From Anas platyrhynchos (taxonomy: Eukaryota; Chordata; Aves; Anseriformes; Anatidae): a stretch of 64,000 nucleotides of DNA. Below are positions 51,336-61,873 of the stretch, one piece after another. The notes beneath the pieces are model-generated. The model did no database searches, was not told where the DNA came from, and saw only the letters and a list, made by a program, of their open reading frames with translations. The DNA lies in assembly GCF_047663525.1 (NCBI RefSeq), contig NC_092616.1, forward strand, positions 3,757,501 to 3,821,500, in the 5' to 3' direction. The position numbers and the translations under genes were made by a program. Each line of letters starts with the position of its first letter. Within the stretch, counting starts at the first letter, position 1.

Positions 51336-54300
51336 CACTGGTAATATAACTCATGCTTTGCCAAACTTGTCTTTTGTTCTTGAGTGTTTTTTTTTGTTCG
51401 TTACTGGGGAGAGGGCCATCAACGTAATCCATATAAATTGTTATTGTTTAGCCCACTCCTGTGTTTAAACAAAATAAATGAACCTGCACTGAAGAGTGTG
51501 TCTGAGATGCTTTTTCTGAGAATTTTGCTGGGGGTTCCACAGTAATGCCCATGGGTAGAAGCAGAAAGCAATAGAGTCCCATCAGAACAGCACTGCCAGG
51601 AAGCACCGGTGTTTGGTCTGTCTGGGGCAGCTCTTGCTCCATCTCCACACTCTCCTTCTGAGCCTTTTCTGTTGGCATAAGCCTGATTGTTCCTGCAGCT
51701 TGGTCACAGTACTGCTGTGTGGCAACCCTGTGACCAATCCTATGGACAGGCAACAGGCATTTTTGTGATACAGATGGCCTCCAGAACAGCATTTCCATCC
51801 CACAAAGTGATTCAGCTCAGGGTAGCGCCTAGGGTTCAAGTCTTCCTTCACAGTTGCTGTCAAGAACATTGCAGTCCAGAAATGGATTCTAAAGGGGGAC
51901 CTGGCTTTGCCTGTTTCTCCATGGGCTCAGGGTGAAGTGATCAGAGCCCCAGCTGGGTGTTTGAGGGCATGGGGACTCACTCAGGTGTTGCTTGTTGGTG
52001 TTCAGCACTCAGGCAGATGGTGAGGAATCTCCAATTAACCTGCCTGGGGCACTGCAGCATGTGCTGGGGCTGGTGGCAGGTGAGCATTTTATTGGAAGGA
52101 ATCAAGAGCTGCCAGGAGAGCCTACAGGGGGTCAGCAGTGAATGGAACCCACAGAGCATGAGCCTCTTCCAGGTAGAGTCCCTGCAAGAGAAAATGCTAA
52201 ATTGGGGTGTGAGCAGGCAAAGGAGAGCCCTGCAACCCAGGGGACACAGAGGGGACAGGGAAAGAAGTCTGGCAAATGGTTTCACCCCTAGTGAAATGCT
52301 ACAGGCTGGATATAGTGCAGCACCCAAACATTTCTCATGGCACTGGAAAGAAAGCAGGCTACCTCTGAGCACCCTCGACAGCCACAGAAGAGCTGGTGTG
52401 GGAAGCAATCAGTGGAAGAGCCTCATGAGCTGTCTCTGCCTCCCAGCCTGCCCAGCACAGCCCTGCAGAGTGCCCCTGTGTTCCAGACACCACAACCCCC
52501 TTGCTCTGCAGAGCAGCACTGCCAGCTGGGGCTGTGGGGAGCATGGGGAGAGGGTGCAGGAATGGCTGGCCAGGCCAGCACAGGCGTGCTCGTTCCTGGG
52601 AAAGGCTCTCTGTTGAGGTGGGAAGTCCTGGGAGGAGAGTGGGGCCCCGTGTGTGTGCAGGGGATCCCTGGAAAGAGAAACCCCTGGGTACTTCTGCAGC
52701 TTGGAGCAGGCTGCTAGGGCTCGGCGGCAGCAGGAGCTGCCTGAGGAGCTCCAGGACCAGGGCTCTCAGCCCAGCTCAGAGAGGTGGTTTGTTCCTCCAC
52801 ACTGGGACACAGAATGGCTCACTCAGAAGTCCAGATGTGCCTGGTACAGTTGAGGCTTCAGTGTGCAATTGTGTGCATGTGCTAAGGCAAACCTGGGTGA
52901 GCACAAATGTGCTCAGCCTGTGTCCATTCTTCATGCTGTGGGGTATCTCTGATGAGTGCAGAGCAGGATGATGCACCAGAGGGCTGAGGTACCTCCCAAC
53001 CTCTGGCAGAGGCAGCAGGAGCTAGAAGGACACCACAACCACTGCAGTGCCCTGCCTTTGGGTGTGCAAAGGAAGGACTTGTGTACTTGAACACCGCTGT
53101 GTGTACAAGGAGTGCACGAGGACAGCTCAGATGTGGACACCTCACAGAGCCCTGACACTTCCATGTGTGACACCAGGAACAACCCCCCACCCCATCCCCG
53201 TGAGATCCATCTCACCTGCCCTGCACAGATTCATTGCAAATGCCCCTGTCTGCTCCATCACCCTTCCCTGCCTTCCTGGACTGTATCAGCAATTGTGCCA
53301 GAGAGACCATAGAGCTTTCTGGGGACTTGGCATGACATCAAACCTGTCTTTCAGAAGAGGAAAGAGGAGGGTGGGAGAACTAAGGCTGGTCTCACCTCAG
53401 TCCCTGGCAAGGTGATGGGGCAAGCTTTTCCACAACCACCTCCAGGAACTTCAAGGACAAAAGTGGGATTGTTGAACCCACAGAGGAGGGGGAAGAAAGA
53501 CATATATTACTGAATGTAACGTATGTCTTTTCCTGTCCTGTGGAGCCACAGCAACAGCTAGAAAGCAATTCATGGACTGAATGGATTCGTTGACCATTTT
53601 ATGGACATTCCAGGGACGTGGCCCACGGACTATGGGAATGACATCTGTGCATTAATTGCTGGGTGATGATTAATGAAGATGTTTAGGAACGTCTGGAATC
53701 TGTGATGAAATAAATGGTATGGAATAAGAGGTTGATATTGTCCTGGTTATTTTTTTGTGATCTTTATGGCTTTCAGCCCAGCTCAGAGAGGTGGTTTCAT
53801 CCTGCACAGTTGGACACAGAATGGATCAGTCAGAAGTCCACATGTGCTGTGTACATATGAGGCTTCAGTGTGCACATTGTGTACATGTGCTGAGGTGAAC
53901 CTGAGTGAGCACAAATGCCCTCAGCCAGTGTCCATTCCTCATGCCGTGGAGGGTTGGGAGAACTAAGGCTGGTCAGCCTCACCTCAGTGCCTGGGAAGGT
54001 AATAGGGCAAACTTTTCCACAGCCACCTCCAGGCACTTGAAGGACAAAAACAGGATTGCTGAACCCATAGGGGAGGGGAAGGAAAGGGAAGCAAAGGGAA
54101 GCAAAGGGAAGAGAAGGTGCCTACCTGTCTTTAGCAAGGCCTTTGGCTTTGTCTCAGAGAATTCTTACAGCCAGAATGGTGCTATGTGGACTTCACAAAT
54201 AGATGAGGCTGTGAGTGGGGCACTTTGCTGGACAATCAGGCCCAGATATCATCCATGACACATAGTGCTGTCAGCCAGTTCTTAGTACCATCCCTCAGTG

Positions 54301-55324
54301 ATCAGCACTTGGGCCAGCACTGCTGAATGTCGTTATTAACACTATGAATGGATGGAGCACACTTTCAGATCTTTTCTGGATGGTGTCAAGCTCAGAGGAG
54401 CCCTTGAGCAATCTTATCTATTTAGTCTACCTTGAGCAGAAGAGTTGAAGAAGATAAAAATCAGAGGTCTCTTGGAACATTTATTTATTTATTTGTTTAT
54501 TGTGATTCAATGACCTTTCCTTCAGAGAGCTCTCTGAAGACATAACAGGCAGAGGAAGAAGAAATGAGAGAGATTCAGAGGCAGAGATATGTCTTGTGTT
54601 ACTATGACCACGGTAGATCCTGCACAGAATTATTCTATATTTGAAGCAGTGGTAGAAAATTCAATTCATAAAGTAAGGATAGAAGATTTACTTGATAAGC
54701 TTACTTTTTTATCTCCTCAGGTCCTGGCAGACACTGACAGTGCCAGGTGAATAAGTTGAGGTCTGTGGTGCCTCAGAAACTTAACAACCAGTAGGAAGCC
54801 TCTGGTCAGATTAGTCTCTGAAGCTGAGAGGCCAGCATGGCTGGGGACAAGGCCTATGAGGTGACTGCTTCCTGAAGCAGCTGATATCTCAGCCCTTGCC
54901 TCCTGGCTGACATCTGTGCTTTCCCACTTACACCTGCCAGCATCCCTGATAAGCCAGCAGAACACACCTGCTTGGCACACTGGTTGTGAGATGCCCTTTG
55001 TCTGAGAGTCTGGCAGGCCCCATGCAGGAAGAGGCCTTGGCTGTGGGTTTTCACATCCCTTCTGCCTGAGCACATGGTGGGACAGCAACGGGCACACAAC
55101 TTGGTCACATCTACATGAGAAGCTGGAAGGCCAGCAGCAGGCATGTGGCGTCGAAGATCCTGGTGGTGGGAAATAGCAGGAGAGGGTCAAAAGTGGGATA
55201 AAGTGCTGCTTGGAAGGTGAAGAGAGGGCTTGGGGAGGAGGAAATGTCACTGAAAGAGTAGTGCTGTGGGACCTGACATCACCCAGAAGGAGTCTGTGGT
55301 CAGACCATGCCACTGTGTTGCAAA
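51336..55324. repeat. Spacer duplicon, second tandem copy
   Basis: Counterpart of 31549-34570. It contains an extra internal repeat: the CTCAGCCCAGCTCAGAGAGGTGG...GTGTCCATTC stretch at 52770-52925 recurs at 53770-53935. Between them, 53510-53760 is a decayed ERVL 3' internal piece (matching 17690-18000 in reverse). A purine repeat lies at about 54070-54112. Frames such as 51957-52616 (+) and 54717-55361 (-) are not conserved between copies. No gene is seen. Confidence 0.6.
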
Positions 55325-56760
55325 CCCCAGCTGACTGGCGGCTAGCGAATGTGACGCCCATCTACAAGAAGGGCCGGAGGGCTGACCCAGGGAACTACAG
55401 GCCTGTCAGTTTGACCTCAGTACCAGGGAAGCTCATGGAGCAGATCCTCTTGGGAGTAATCATGCAGCACTTGAAGGGCAAGCAGGCGATCAGGCCCAGT
55501 CAGCATGGGTTTATGGAAGGCAGATTCTGCTTGACGAACCTGATCTCCTTCTATGACAAAGTGACGTGCTGGGTGGACGAGGGAAAGGCTGTGGATGTGG
55601 TCTACCTTGACTTCAGCAAGGCTTTTGACACCGTCTCCCACAGCATTCTCCTCAAGAAACTGGCTGCTCTTGGCTTGGACTGGTGCATGCTTCGTTGGGT
55701 TCGAAAATGGCTGGATAGCCGGGCCCAAAGAGTTGTGGTAAATGGAGCCAAGTCCAGTTGGAGGCCAGTCACTAGTGGCGTCCCCCAGGGCTCCGTGCTA
55801 GGGCCGGTCCTCTTTAACATCTTCATCAATGATCTGGACGAGGGCATTGAGTGCACCCTCAGTAAGTTTGCAGATGACACCAAGCTAGGTGCGTGTGTCG
55901 ATCTGCTCGAGGGTAGGAAGGCTCTGCAGGAGGATCTGGATAGGCTGTACCAATGGGCTGAGGTCAACTGCATGAAGTTTAACAAGGCCAAGTGCCGGGT
56001 CCTGCACCTGGGGCACAATAACCCCAAGCTGAGCTACAGGCTGGGAGATGAGTGGTTGGAGAGCTGCCAGGCAGAGAAGGACCTGGGAGTGATGGTGGAC
56101 AGTCGGCTGAATATGAGCCAGCAGTGTGCTCAGGTGGCCAAGAATGCCAACGGCATCCTGGCTTGTATCAGAAACACTGTGACCAGCAGGGCTAGGGAGG
56201 TGATCGTCCCCCTGTACTTGGCTCTGGTGAGGCCGCACCTCGAGTACTGTGTTCAGTTTTGGGCCCCTCACTACAGGAAGGACATCGAGGCGCTTGAGCG
56301 GGTCCAGAGAAGGGTGACAAAGCTGGTGAGGGGCCTGGAGAACAAGTCCTACGAGGAGCGGCTGAGGGAGCTGGGCTTGTTCAGCCTGGAGAAGAGGAGG
56401 CTCAGGGGCGACCTTATCGCTCTCTACAGATACCTTAAAGGAGGCTGTAGTGAGGTGGGGGTTGGTCTGTTCTCCCACATGCCTGGTGACAGGACGAGGG
56501 GGAATGGGCTAAAGTTGCGCCAGGGGAGTTTTAGGTTAGATGTTAGGAAGAACTTCTTTACTGAAAGGGTTGTTAGGCACTGGAACAGGCTGCCCAGGGA
56601 GGTGGTGGAGTCACCATCCCTGGAAGTCTTCAAAAGACGTTTAGATGTGGAGCTTAGGGATATGGTTTAGTGGGGACTGTTAGTGTTAGGTTAGAGGTTG
56701 GACTCGATGATCTTGAGGTCTCTTCCAACCTAGAAATTCTGTGATTCTGTGATTCTGTGA
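55325..56760 (+). mobile_element. CR1 LINE, 5'-truncated, open RT
   Basis: Starts inside the RT coding region at CCCAGCTGACTGGCGG and ends in three ATTCTGTG octamers. The same place is uninterrupted in the spacer copies at 34555 (TTTCAAAGGACAGCC) and 16186 (reverse), which gives a direct pre-insertion comparison. No target duplication longer than two or three A is visible, as usual for CR1. Confidence 0.93.
55326..56670 (+). CDS. CR1 ORF2 reverse transcriptase fragment, open
   Basis: About 448 open codons of the ORF2 C-terminal half, with no own ATG (the ATG at 55210 lies in spacer DNA). Contains [68 protein letters not shown] and catalytic FADDTK (near 55870), then the conserved C-terminal part ending LDVELRDMV. 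The RT palm motifs are complete, unlike the 21363 copy. The endonuclease is absent. It is dead-on-arrival but young. Confidence 0.88.
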
Positions 56761-59159
56761 AAGGACAGCCAGGGAGGGTGGGCAGATATCAGTGAAAGTA
56801 AGGAAATGCCAGGGTGAGGCAAAGTGGAGAAGTGAAGTGCGTGCCTATAGCCTGCAGGGAGAATAGGGCAAGAATTGGACAGTGCAGGATAGCCTGTGGT
56901 GATGAAGACCACATCTTTGTCCCCCTGGCTATGGCAGTTGTCTCTTCTACTGAGGCTCATGAGAAGACATGCTGTGCTCCTGACACTGGGGCCTTGAAAC
57001 ACAGTGGGTAGGCCAGCAGGTGTCATAGCATTGTCCTTCACACAGCATCACACACCCCACATCCCACTGCCCCAGGAAGAACCCTGAGCAATGGGTGAGG
57101 TACAGGACCTCTGTGCCCAGGGGCTCGGGGCCAGGGCTTGGCCTTTCTGCTTCACCAAACAAACCAAGGCCTTTACTCAACATCAGAGTCTCCTGCCCAG
57201 TGCCTTTGCCTACCTGCAATCATGGCCTCACATTGTCTGCTCTAACAAGTCCATGGGGAGGCTTTGTCAGTAATGACCCTCACTGGGGCCCTTTAATACT
57301 CCTAGACACTTCAAAGTTTCCTTCTGACTTTTACTTCTCCTGCAGTTACATCATTCTCCTCTCACTACCTGAGGTTTATGGACTCAGCACCGAATGCACC
57401 ATGGAGCTCATTACCATTCATCCATTTTCATCCAGTCTTCCAGACTTGTACAGTTAATTAGTGAGGCTTCAAGAATGCAGTTTAAAGAGAAAGTATTCAA
57501 TGATCAGATTTCTAAGAGCATTTTCCTTATTTAAGATTATTTTCCATTAGTTTAGAGTTTTCAGAAGAACTGATAGCATCATTCTCTAGTTGTCATGGAT
57601 TCAATGTGCCTCCTAAGGAGGTCTGTATGGGAGGAAAAGCAGTCCCTTGAAGTCCTAGACTGTATGGACAACCTTGCTGCTCAGCTCTCCATCCCCACCA
57701 CTTCTCTCATCAGCCACCTGGGACTTGCATCATTTTTCCTCACACCAGACTTCTCCACTGAAGTCCACAGCAGGGTGTTACAGCATCTTTTCACCAAGTC
57801 CCACCTCCCTTCCTCAGACAACTGGCTGCACACAGGCAGTTTTGGATGTTTTTATTAACATTTAACAACAAACAAGCAAACCCCAATGTCCTCAACAGAG
57901 AACCAAATCCAAGTTGCCTCCGATGAGGTCCACCTTCCACAAGGGATGACTATACAAGAAATGGGTAGGAAATGATGAATAGAAAATGCCATTACAGAGT
58001 TGGGTGTAGGGTTGATGAAATAAGAGAGTGAAATATGGGGAAGCTTGAAGATTCCTCAAGTTCAGAGAACCAACTATGCAGGTGAGAGGTATCTGAATGA
58101 TCAAAGAGTGAAGGGAGGGGAATCTGGAGAAGAATGGAGAGTGCACATGTCCAGATAGTCTGCTGGAAAAGTGACTTCCAACATGGTCTGTTTCATAAAG
58201 CAAGGCAAAAATACAAGAAAGACTAGGGAGATAAAGTGCAGAGCATAAGAGGCAGAGACATGCAAGTACAGGTGAAGATTGGTATTTTTTCTCTTGCTGC
58301 AATAAACATCCAAGGGAAAAAAATGTCATGGGACAACTCAAACATTGTATTAGAAGTGTTCAATCATTTCAGCTGACTGAAGTGTGCTGATTGAAGTGGT
58401 TGAAATGGTTAAAATAATTGGAGGCAATGGGCCTACAGCCCAGCTCAGCTCTTCAGCCCAACTCAGGCCTACAGCCATAAAATAACAATTTTCTCTCCTG
58501 CATGGAGCCCAGTTACCATAAAACACTCCCTGCCCTGCAGTGTGTCATGCCACCCGTCACTCCTGGCACAGAGCAGATCTGTGAAATGTTGTCCTCTCCT
58601 TACTGTTAGAGGCCCAGATGATGTAGGCAATGGTATCTGAATTACCAAATGTGGGTATAGGTATAGCAAACTACGGATCAATGGGGGATAATGTGATTAG
58701 TGAGAACTGATAATTGAGCAGGGGGCTGCATGTAAGAAAGGAAGGGATTACAGTGTCTTGAGGAGGAAGAATCCTGTGGAAGAGGAGGGGAGAGGGATGC
58801 AAGTGGCCAGCTGCATGTGGATATGGAGCTGCTCAGGGCTGGTCTGGTCAGGCCCTGTGCCTGATCACTGTCCTGCCCTCTCATTCAACTCTGTTGCTGG
58901 CTATTTGCTGTGTGAGTGTGCTCACTCCTGGGTGTGTTGGGGGTGAATCATACAATCATGGAACCACACAGCCCTGTGTGCGTCTGCACCCATGGGTAAT
59001 TGCTCTATACATGTATTACTCTAAGAGCACAATAAATCAAATGATACCAAAGAGAATAATAACAATATTGACAATGAAAGAAGGACCAGGTGTGAGGGGA
59101 GGTACCAAGTTAAGTCATTTATGGAAAAAGAGGGGAAATTTGTCACTATTCAGAAGCAT
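56761..59159. repeat. Spacer duplicon and 3' flank of OR B
   Basis: Carries the pre-insertion form of the ERVL site (56781-56792) and the 1.4-kb stretch (56871-58280) missing at the A locus. 58280-59159 is nearly identical to 42130-43006. In reverse it matches 14233-16160. Frames on both strands are short. No gene is seen. Confidence 0.65.
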
Positions 59160-59864
59160 TCATGAAATCACTTTCCTAATAGCCCACTTGAGCTCTTTGT
59201 TCCTCATGCTGTAGATGAGGGGATTCAATGTTGGAGGCATCACCGAGTACAAAACTGCCATCACCAGGTTTAGGGATGGAGAGGAGATGGAGGGGTGCTT
59301 CAGGTAGGCAAAAAGGGCAGCGCTGATAAACAGAGAGACCACAAACAGGTGAGGGAGGCATGTGGAAAAGGCTTTGTGTCGCCCCTGGTCTGAGGGCATC
59401 CTCAGCACAGCCCTGAAGATGTGCACATAAGAAAAAAGAATGAAAACAAAACACACGGATGCTAACCAGACACCAACCACAAGCACCCAAAAACTCCTCA
59501 GGTAGGACTGTGAGCAGGAGATCTTCAGGATCTGGGGGATCTCACAGAAGAACTGGTCCAGGGTATTTCCTCTGCAGAGGGGCAGGGAAAATGTATTGGC
59601 AGTGTGCAGCAGAGCATAGAGAGCCCCACTGCCCCAGGCAGCTGCTGCCATCTGGGCACAAGCTCTGCTGCCCAGGAGGCTCCCATAGTGCAGGGGCTTG
59701 CAGATGGCAACGTAGTGGTCATAGGACATGACGGTGAGAAGAAAATACTCTGCTGATATCAGAAAGGAAAAAAGAAAGACCTGTGAAACACATGCCGAGT
59801 AGGAAATGGCCCTGGTGTCCCAGAGGGAATTGGCCATGGCTTTGGGGACAGTGGTGGAGATGCA
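59160..59864 (-). pseudogene. Olfactory receptor B, family 14-like, N-terminus lost
   Basis: Minus-strand OR open from the [10 protein letters not shown] region (about residue 71) to a TGA at 59162-59160. TM1 and TM2 and the start are absent: homology stops abruptly at 59864 and an unrelated G-rich sequence follows. TM3 reads MSYDHYVAIC, so the invariant arginine of DRY is histidine (a CpG change). The rest is normal: [47 protein letters not shown], and the early TGA in the C-tail shared with OR A. It is closest to OR C in TM5 (VVGVWLASVC). It cannot make a receptor. Confidence 0.92.
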
Positions 59865-60250
59865 GGTGTTCGTATGGGTGGGGGGGGGGGGGGGAGGGGG
59901 CTTTTGAACGGCTGGGGAGGGGGCACTGCTGGCTCCGCCTACGTCTTGTCAGCCTTCCTCACGAGGGCTGCCGGGTCCTGGCGGCTCCCTCAAGTAGGCT
60001 TGATGCCGGAAAAATTAGCCCTGCCTGGCTCGATCCCCCGCTCCGTTGCAGAACGCGTCTGCCCCAGAGCCTATCGCCTCGGCAAATGGCCAAGTCATGC
60101 CTATGTACCTCAGTGACCATCTCTGCTGCCATTAGACACCAACAGGTTGCTCCTAAACCCTATGCTTGGTCTCTCCCAAATCCATGCAGCAACATGGGGA
60201 GCAACTGCACAGCCCTGATTTTGGCACAAGCTCTGAAAGAAGAGTGAAGC
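59865..60250. other. Unidentified segment with a 15-base G run at the OR B break
   Basis: Starts GTGTTCGTATGGGTG, then G15, A, G5 (59880-59900). It continues as CpG-rich sequence (CCTACGTCTTGTCAGCC, GAACGCGTCTGCC) unlike anything else in the window. OR G 3'-flank homology resumes at about 60250. The plus-strand frames 59783-60247 and 59874-60116 have no recognisable features. It could be a foreign fragment or an assembly join. Confidence 0.4.
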
Positions 60251-60526
60251 ATTCAGACTGCACTACGAAGATGCTGTTTTATTAAGCAGATACTAAAACC
60301 GTCAGTGCTGTCCTACTGTGAGACATGTTTAAAGAGCCTCCAGAGTAAACAGAGCGGTATCATTACTCATTACAGACATCTGCAAATGTTTCTCTAAGAA
60401 CATAAATGGTAATGACATTAAAGATAACAATGAAAATATACATATGAAACAAGGATGAGGCCTTCATGGGGATAGGAAAGTCACTTGTGTGGAAAGAAGG
60501 GGAATTTATCACTACACAGAAACATA
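60251..60526 (-). other. 3' flank of OR G
   Basis: Similar to the flanks of C and D (TGTTTTATTAAGCAGATACTA against TTTTATTTTGCAGATACTAT). 60482-60526 holds the displaced original OR G tail (reads CSDKFPFFPHK then stop on the sense strand) beyond the CR1 insertion. Confidence 0.6.
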
Positions 60527-60948
60527 GAATCATAGAATCATAGAATATCCTGAGTTGGAAGGGACCCTTAAGGATCATCAAGTCCAACTCTTGACTCCGC
60601 ACAGGTCTACCCAAAAGTTCAGACCATGTGACTAAGTGCACAGTCCAATCTCTTCTTAAATTCAGACAGGCTCGGTGCAGTGACCACTTCCCTGGGGAGC
60701 CTGTTCCAGTGTGCAACCACTCTCTCTGTGAAGAACTTCCTCCTGATGTCAAGCCTAAACTTCCCCTGCCTCAGCTTAACCCCGTTCCCGCGGGTCCTGT
60801 CGCTAGTGTTAATGGAGAAAATGTCTCCTGTCTCTCGACACCCCCTTATGAGGAAGTTGTAGACTGCGATGAGGTCTCCCCTCAGCCTCCTCTTCTCCAG
60901 GCTGAACAGGCCCAGTGCCCTCAGCCGTTCCTCGTACGTCTTTCCCTC
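60527..60948 (-). mobile_element. CR1 LINE fragment inserted in the OR G C-tail
   Basis: A 5'-truncated CR1 of about 420 bp in the same orientation as the receptor. It encodes the ORF2 C-terminus from [21 protein letters not shown] to the CR1 stop at 60621-60619, and ends with the octamers CATAGAATCATAGAAT. It differs from the young 8183/55325 family ([17 protein letters not shown] end). It splits OR sequence TGGATG / TTTCTGTGTAGTG. Confidence 0.92.
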
Positions 60949-61866
60949 CATCCATGAAATCATTTGTCTAATGGCACCCTTGAGCTCCTGGTTCCTCATG
61001 CTGTAGATGAGGGGGTTCAGTGCTGGAGGCATCACCGAGTACAGAACTGCCACCAGTAGGTCAGAGGAAGGGGAGGAAATGCTCAGGGGCTTCAGGTAGG
61101 CAAAAATGGCTGTGCTGAGAAAAAGAGAGACCACAGCCAGGTGAGGGAGGCATGTGGAAAAGGCTTTGTGCCATCCCTCCCCGGGAGGCACCGTCAGCAC
61201 TGCCCTGAAGATCTGTACATAGGAAAAGACAATGAAAGCAAAACATCCAGATGTCAAACAAGCACTGAACAGAAGCACCCAAACTTCCCTGAGATAGGAG
61301 TCTGTACATGAGAGCTTGAGGATCTGGGGGATTTCACAGAAGAATTGGTCCAAGGCATTGCCTTGGCAGAGGGGCATGGAAAATGTATTGGCAGTGTGCA
61401 ACAGAGCATAGAGAACTCCACTGCCCCAGGCACCTGCTGCCATCTGGGCACAAGCTCTGCTGCCCAGGAGGCTTCCGTAGTGCAGGGGCTTGCAGATGGC
61501 AACGTAGCGATCATAGGCCATGATGGTGAGAATTGAAAACTCTGCTGATATGAAGAAAACAAACAGAAAGACCTGTGCAACACATCCTGCATAGGAAATG
61601 GCCCTGGAGTCCCAGAGGGAATTGGCCATGGCTTTAGGGACAGTGGTGGAGATGCAGCCCAGGTCGAGGAGGGCAAGGTTGAGGAGGAAGAAGTACATGG
61701 GGGTGTGGAGGCGGTGGTTGCAGGCTACGGCGGTGAGGATGAGGCCGTTGCCCAGGAGGGCAGCCAAGTAGATGCCCAGGAAGAGTGCGAAGTGCAGGAG
61801 CTGCAACTCCCTTGTGTCTGCAAATGGCAGGAGGAGGAACTCGTTGATGGAGCTGCTGTTGGACAT
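60619..61866 (-). CDS. Olfactory receptor G fused in frame to a CR1 C-terminal segment
   Basis: 415-residue open frame. Residues 1-306 are a complete seven-TM family 14-like receptor: [69 protein letters not shown], and [23 protein letters not shown]. From residue 307 the frame runs without a stop into the inserted CR1 for 109 residues (EGKTYEERL...[11 protein letters not shown]...[18 protein letters not shown]...) and uses the CR1 ORF2 stop. The last 13 or so native residues are displaced beyond the insertion. The receptor part has no lesion. Its ATG context differs from the others (ACCCAACAG acceptor, then GCAGCAA), but the P block with GTAAGT lies at 63615 on the same strand, about 1.75 kb upstream. 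The tail would lie in the cytoplasm; its effect on trafficking is unknown. Confidence 0.93.
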   Translation of the reverse strand: MSNSSSINEFLLLPFADTRELQLLHFALFLGIYLAALLGNGLILTAVACNHRLHTPMYFFLLNLALLDLGCISTTVPKAMANSLWDSRAISYAGCVAQVFLFVFFISAEFSILTIMAYDRYVAICKPLHYGSLLGSRACAQMAAGAWGSGVLYALLHTANTFSMPLCQGNALDQFFCEIPQILKLSCTDSYLREVWVLLFSACLTSGCFAFIVFSYVQIFRAVLTVPPGEGWHKAFSTCLPHLAVVSLFLSTAIFAYLKPLSISSPSSDLLVAVLYSVMPPALNPLIYSMRNQELKGAIRQMISWMEGKTYEERLRALGLFSLEKRRLRGDLIAVYNFLIRGCRETGDIFSINTSDRTRGNGVKLRQGKFRLDIRRKFFTERVVAHWNRLPREVVTAPSLSEFKKRLDCALSHMV

Positions 61867-61873
61867 TTGCTGC

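Noticed and set aside
51957-52616. 219-codon plus-strand frame after the second OR pseudogene
   Set aside because: The first tandem copy (32172 onwards) has this frame interrupted; no conserved features.
55210-55325. ATG at 55210 as start of a 486-codon gene
   Set aside because: Spacer DNA; the homologous spacers at 34450 and 16270 have no such gene, and the frame becomes meaningful only inside CR1.
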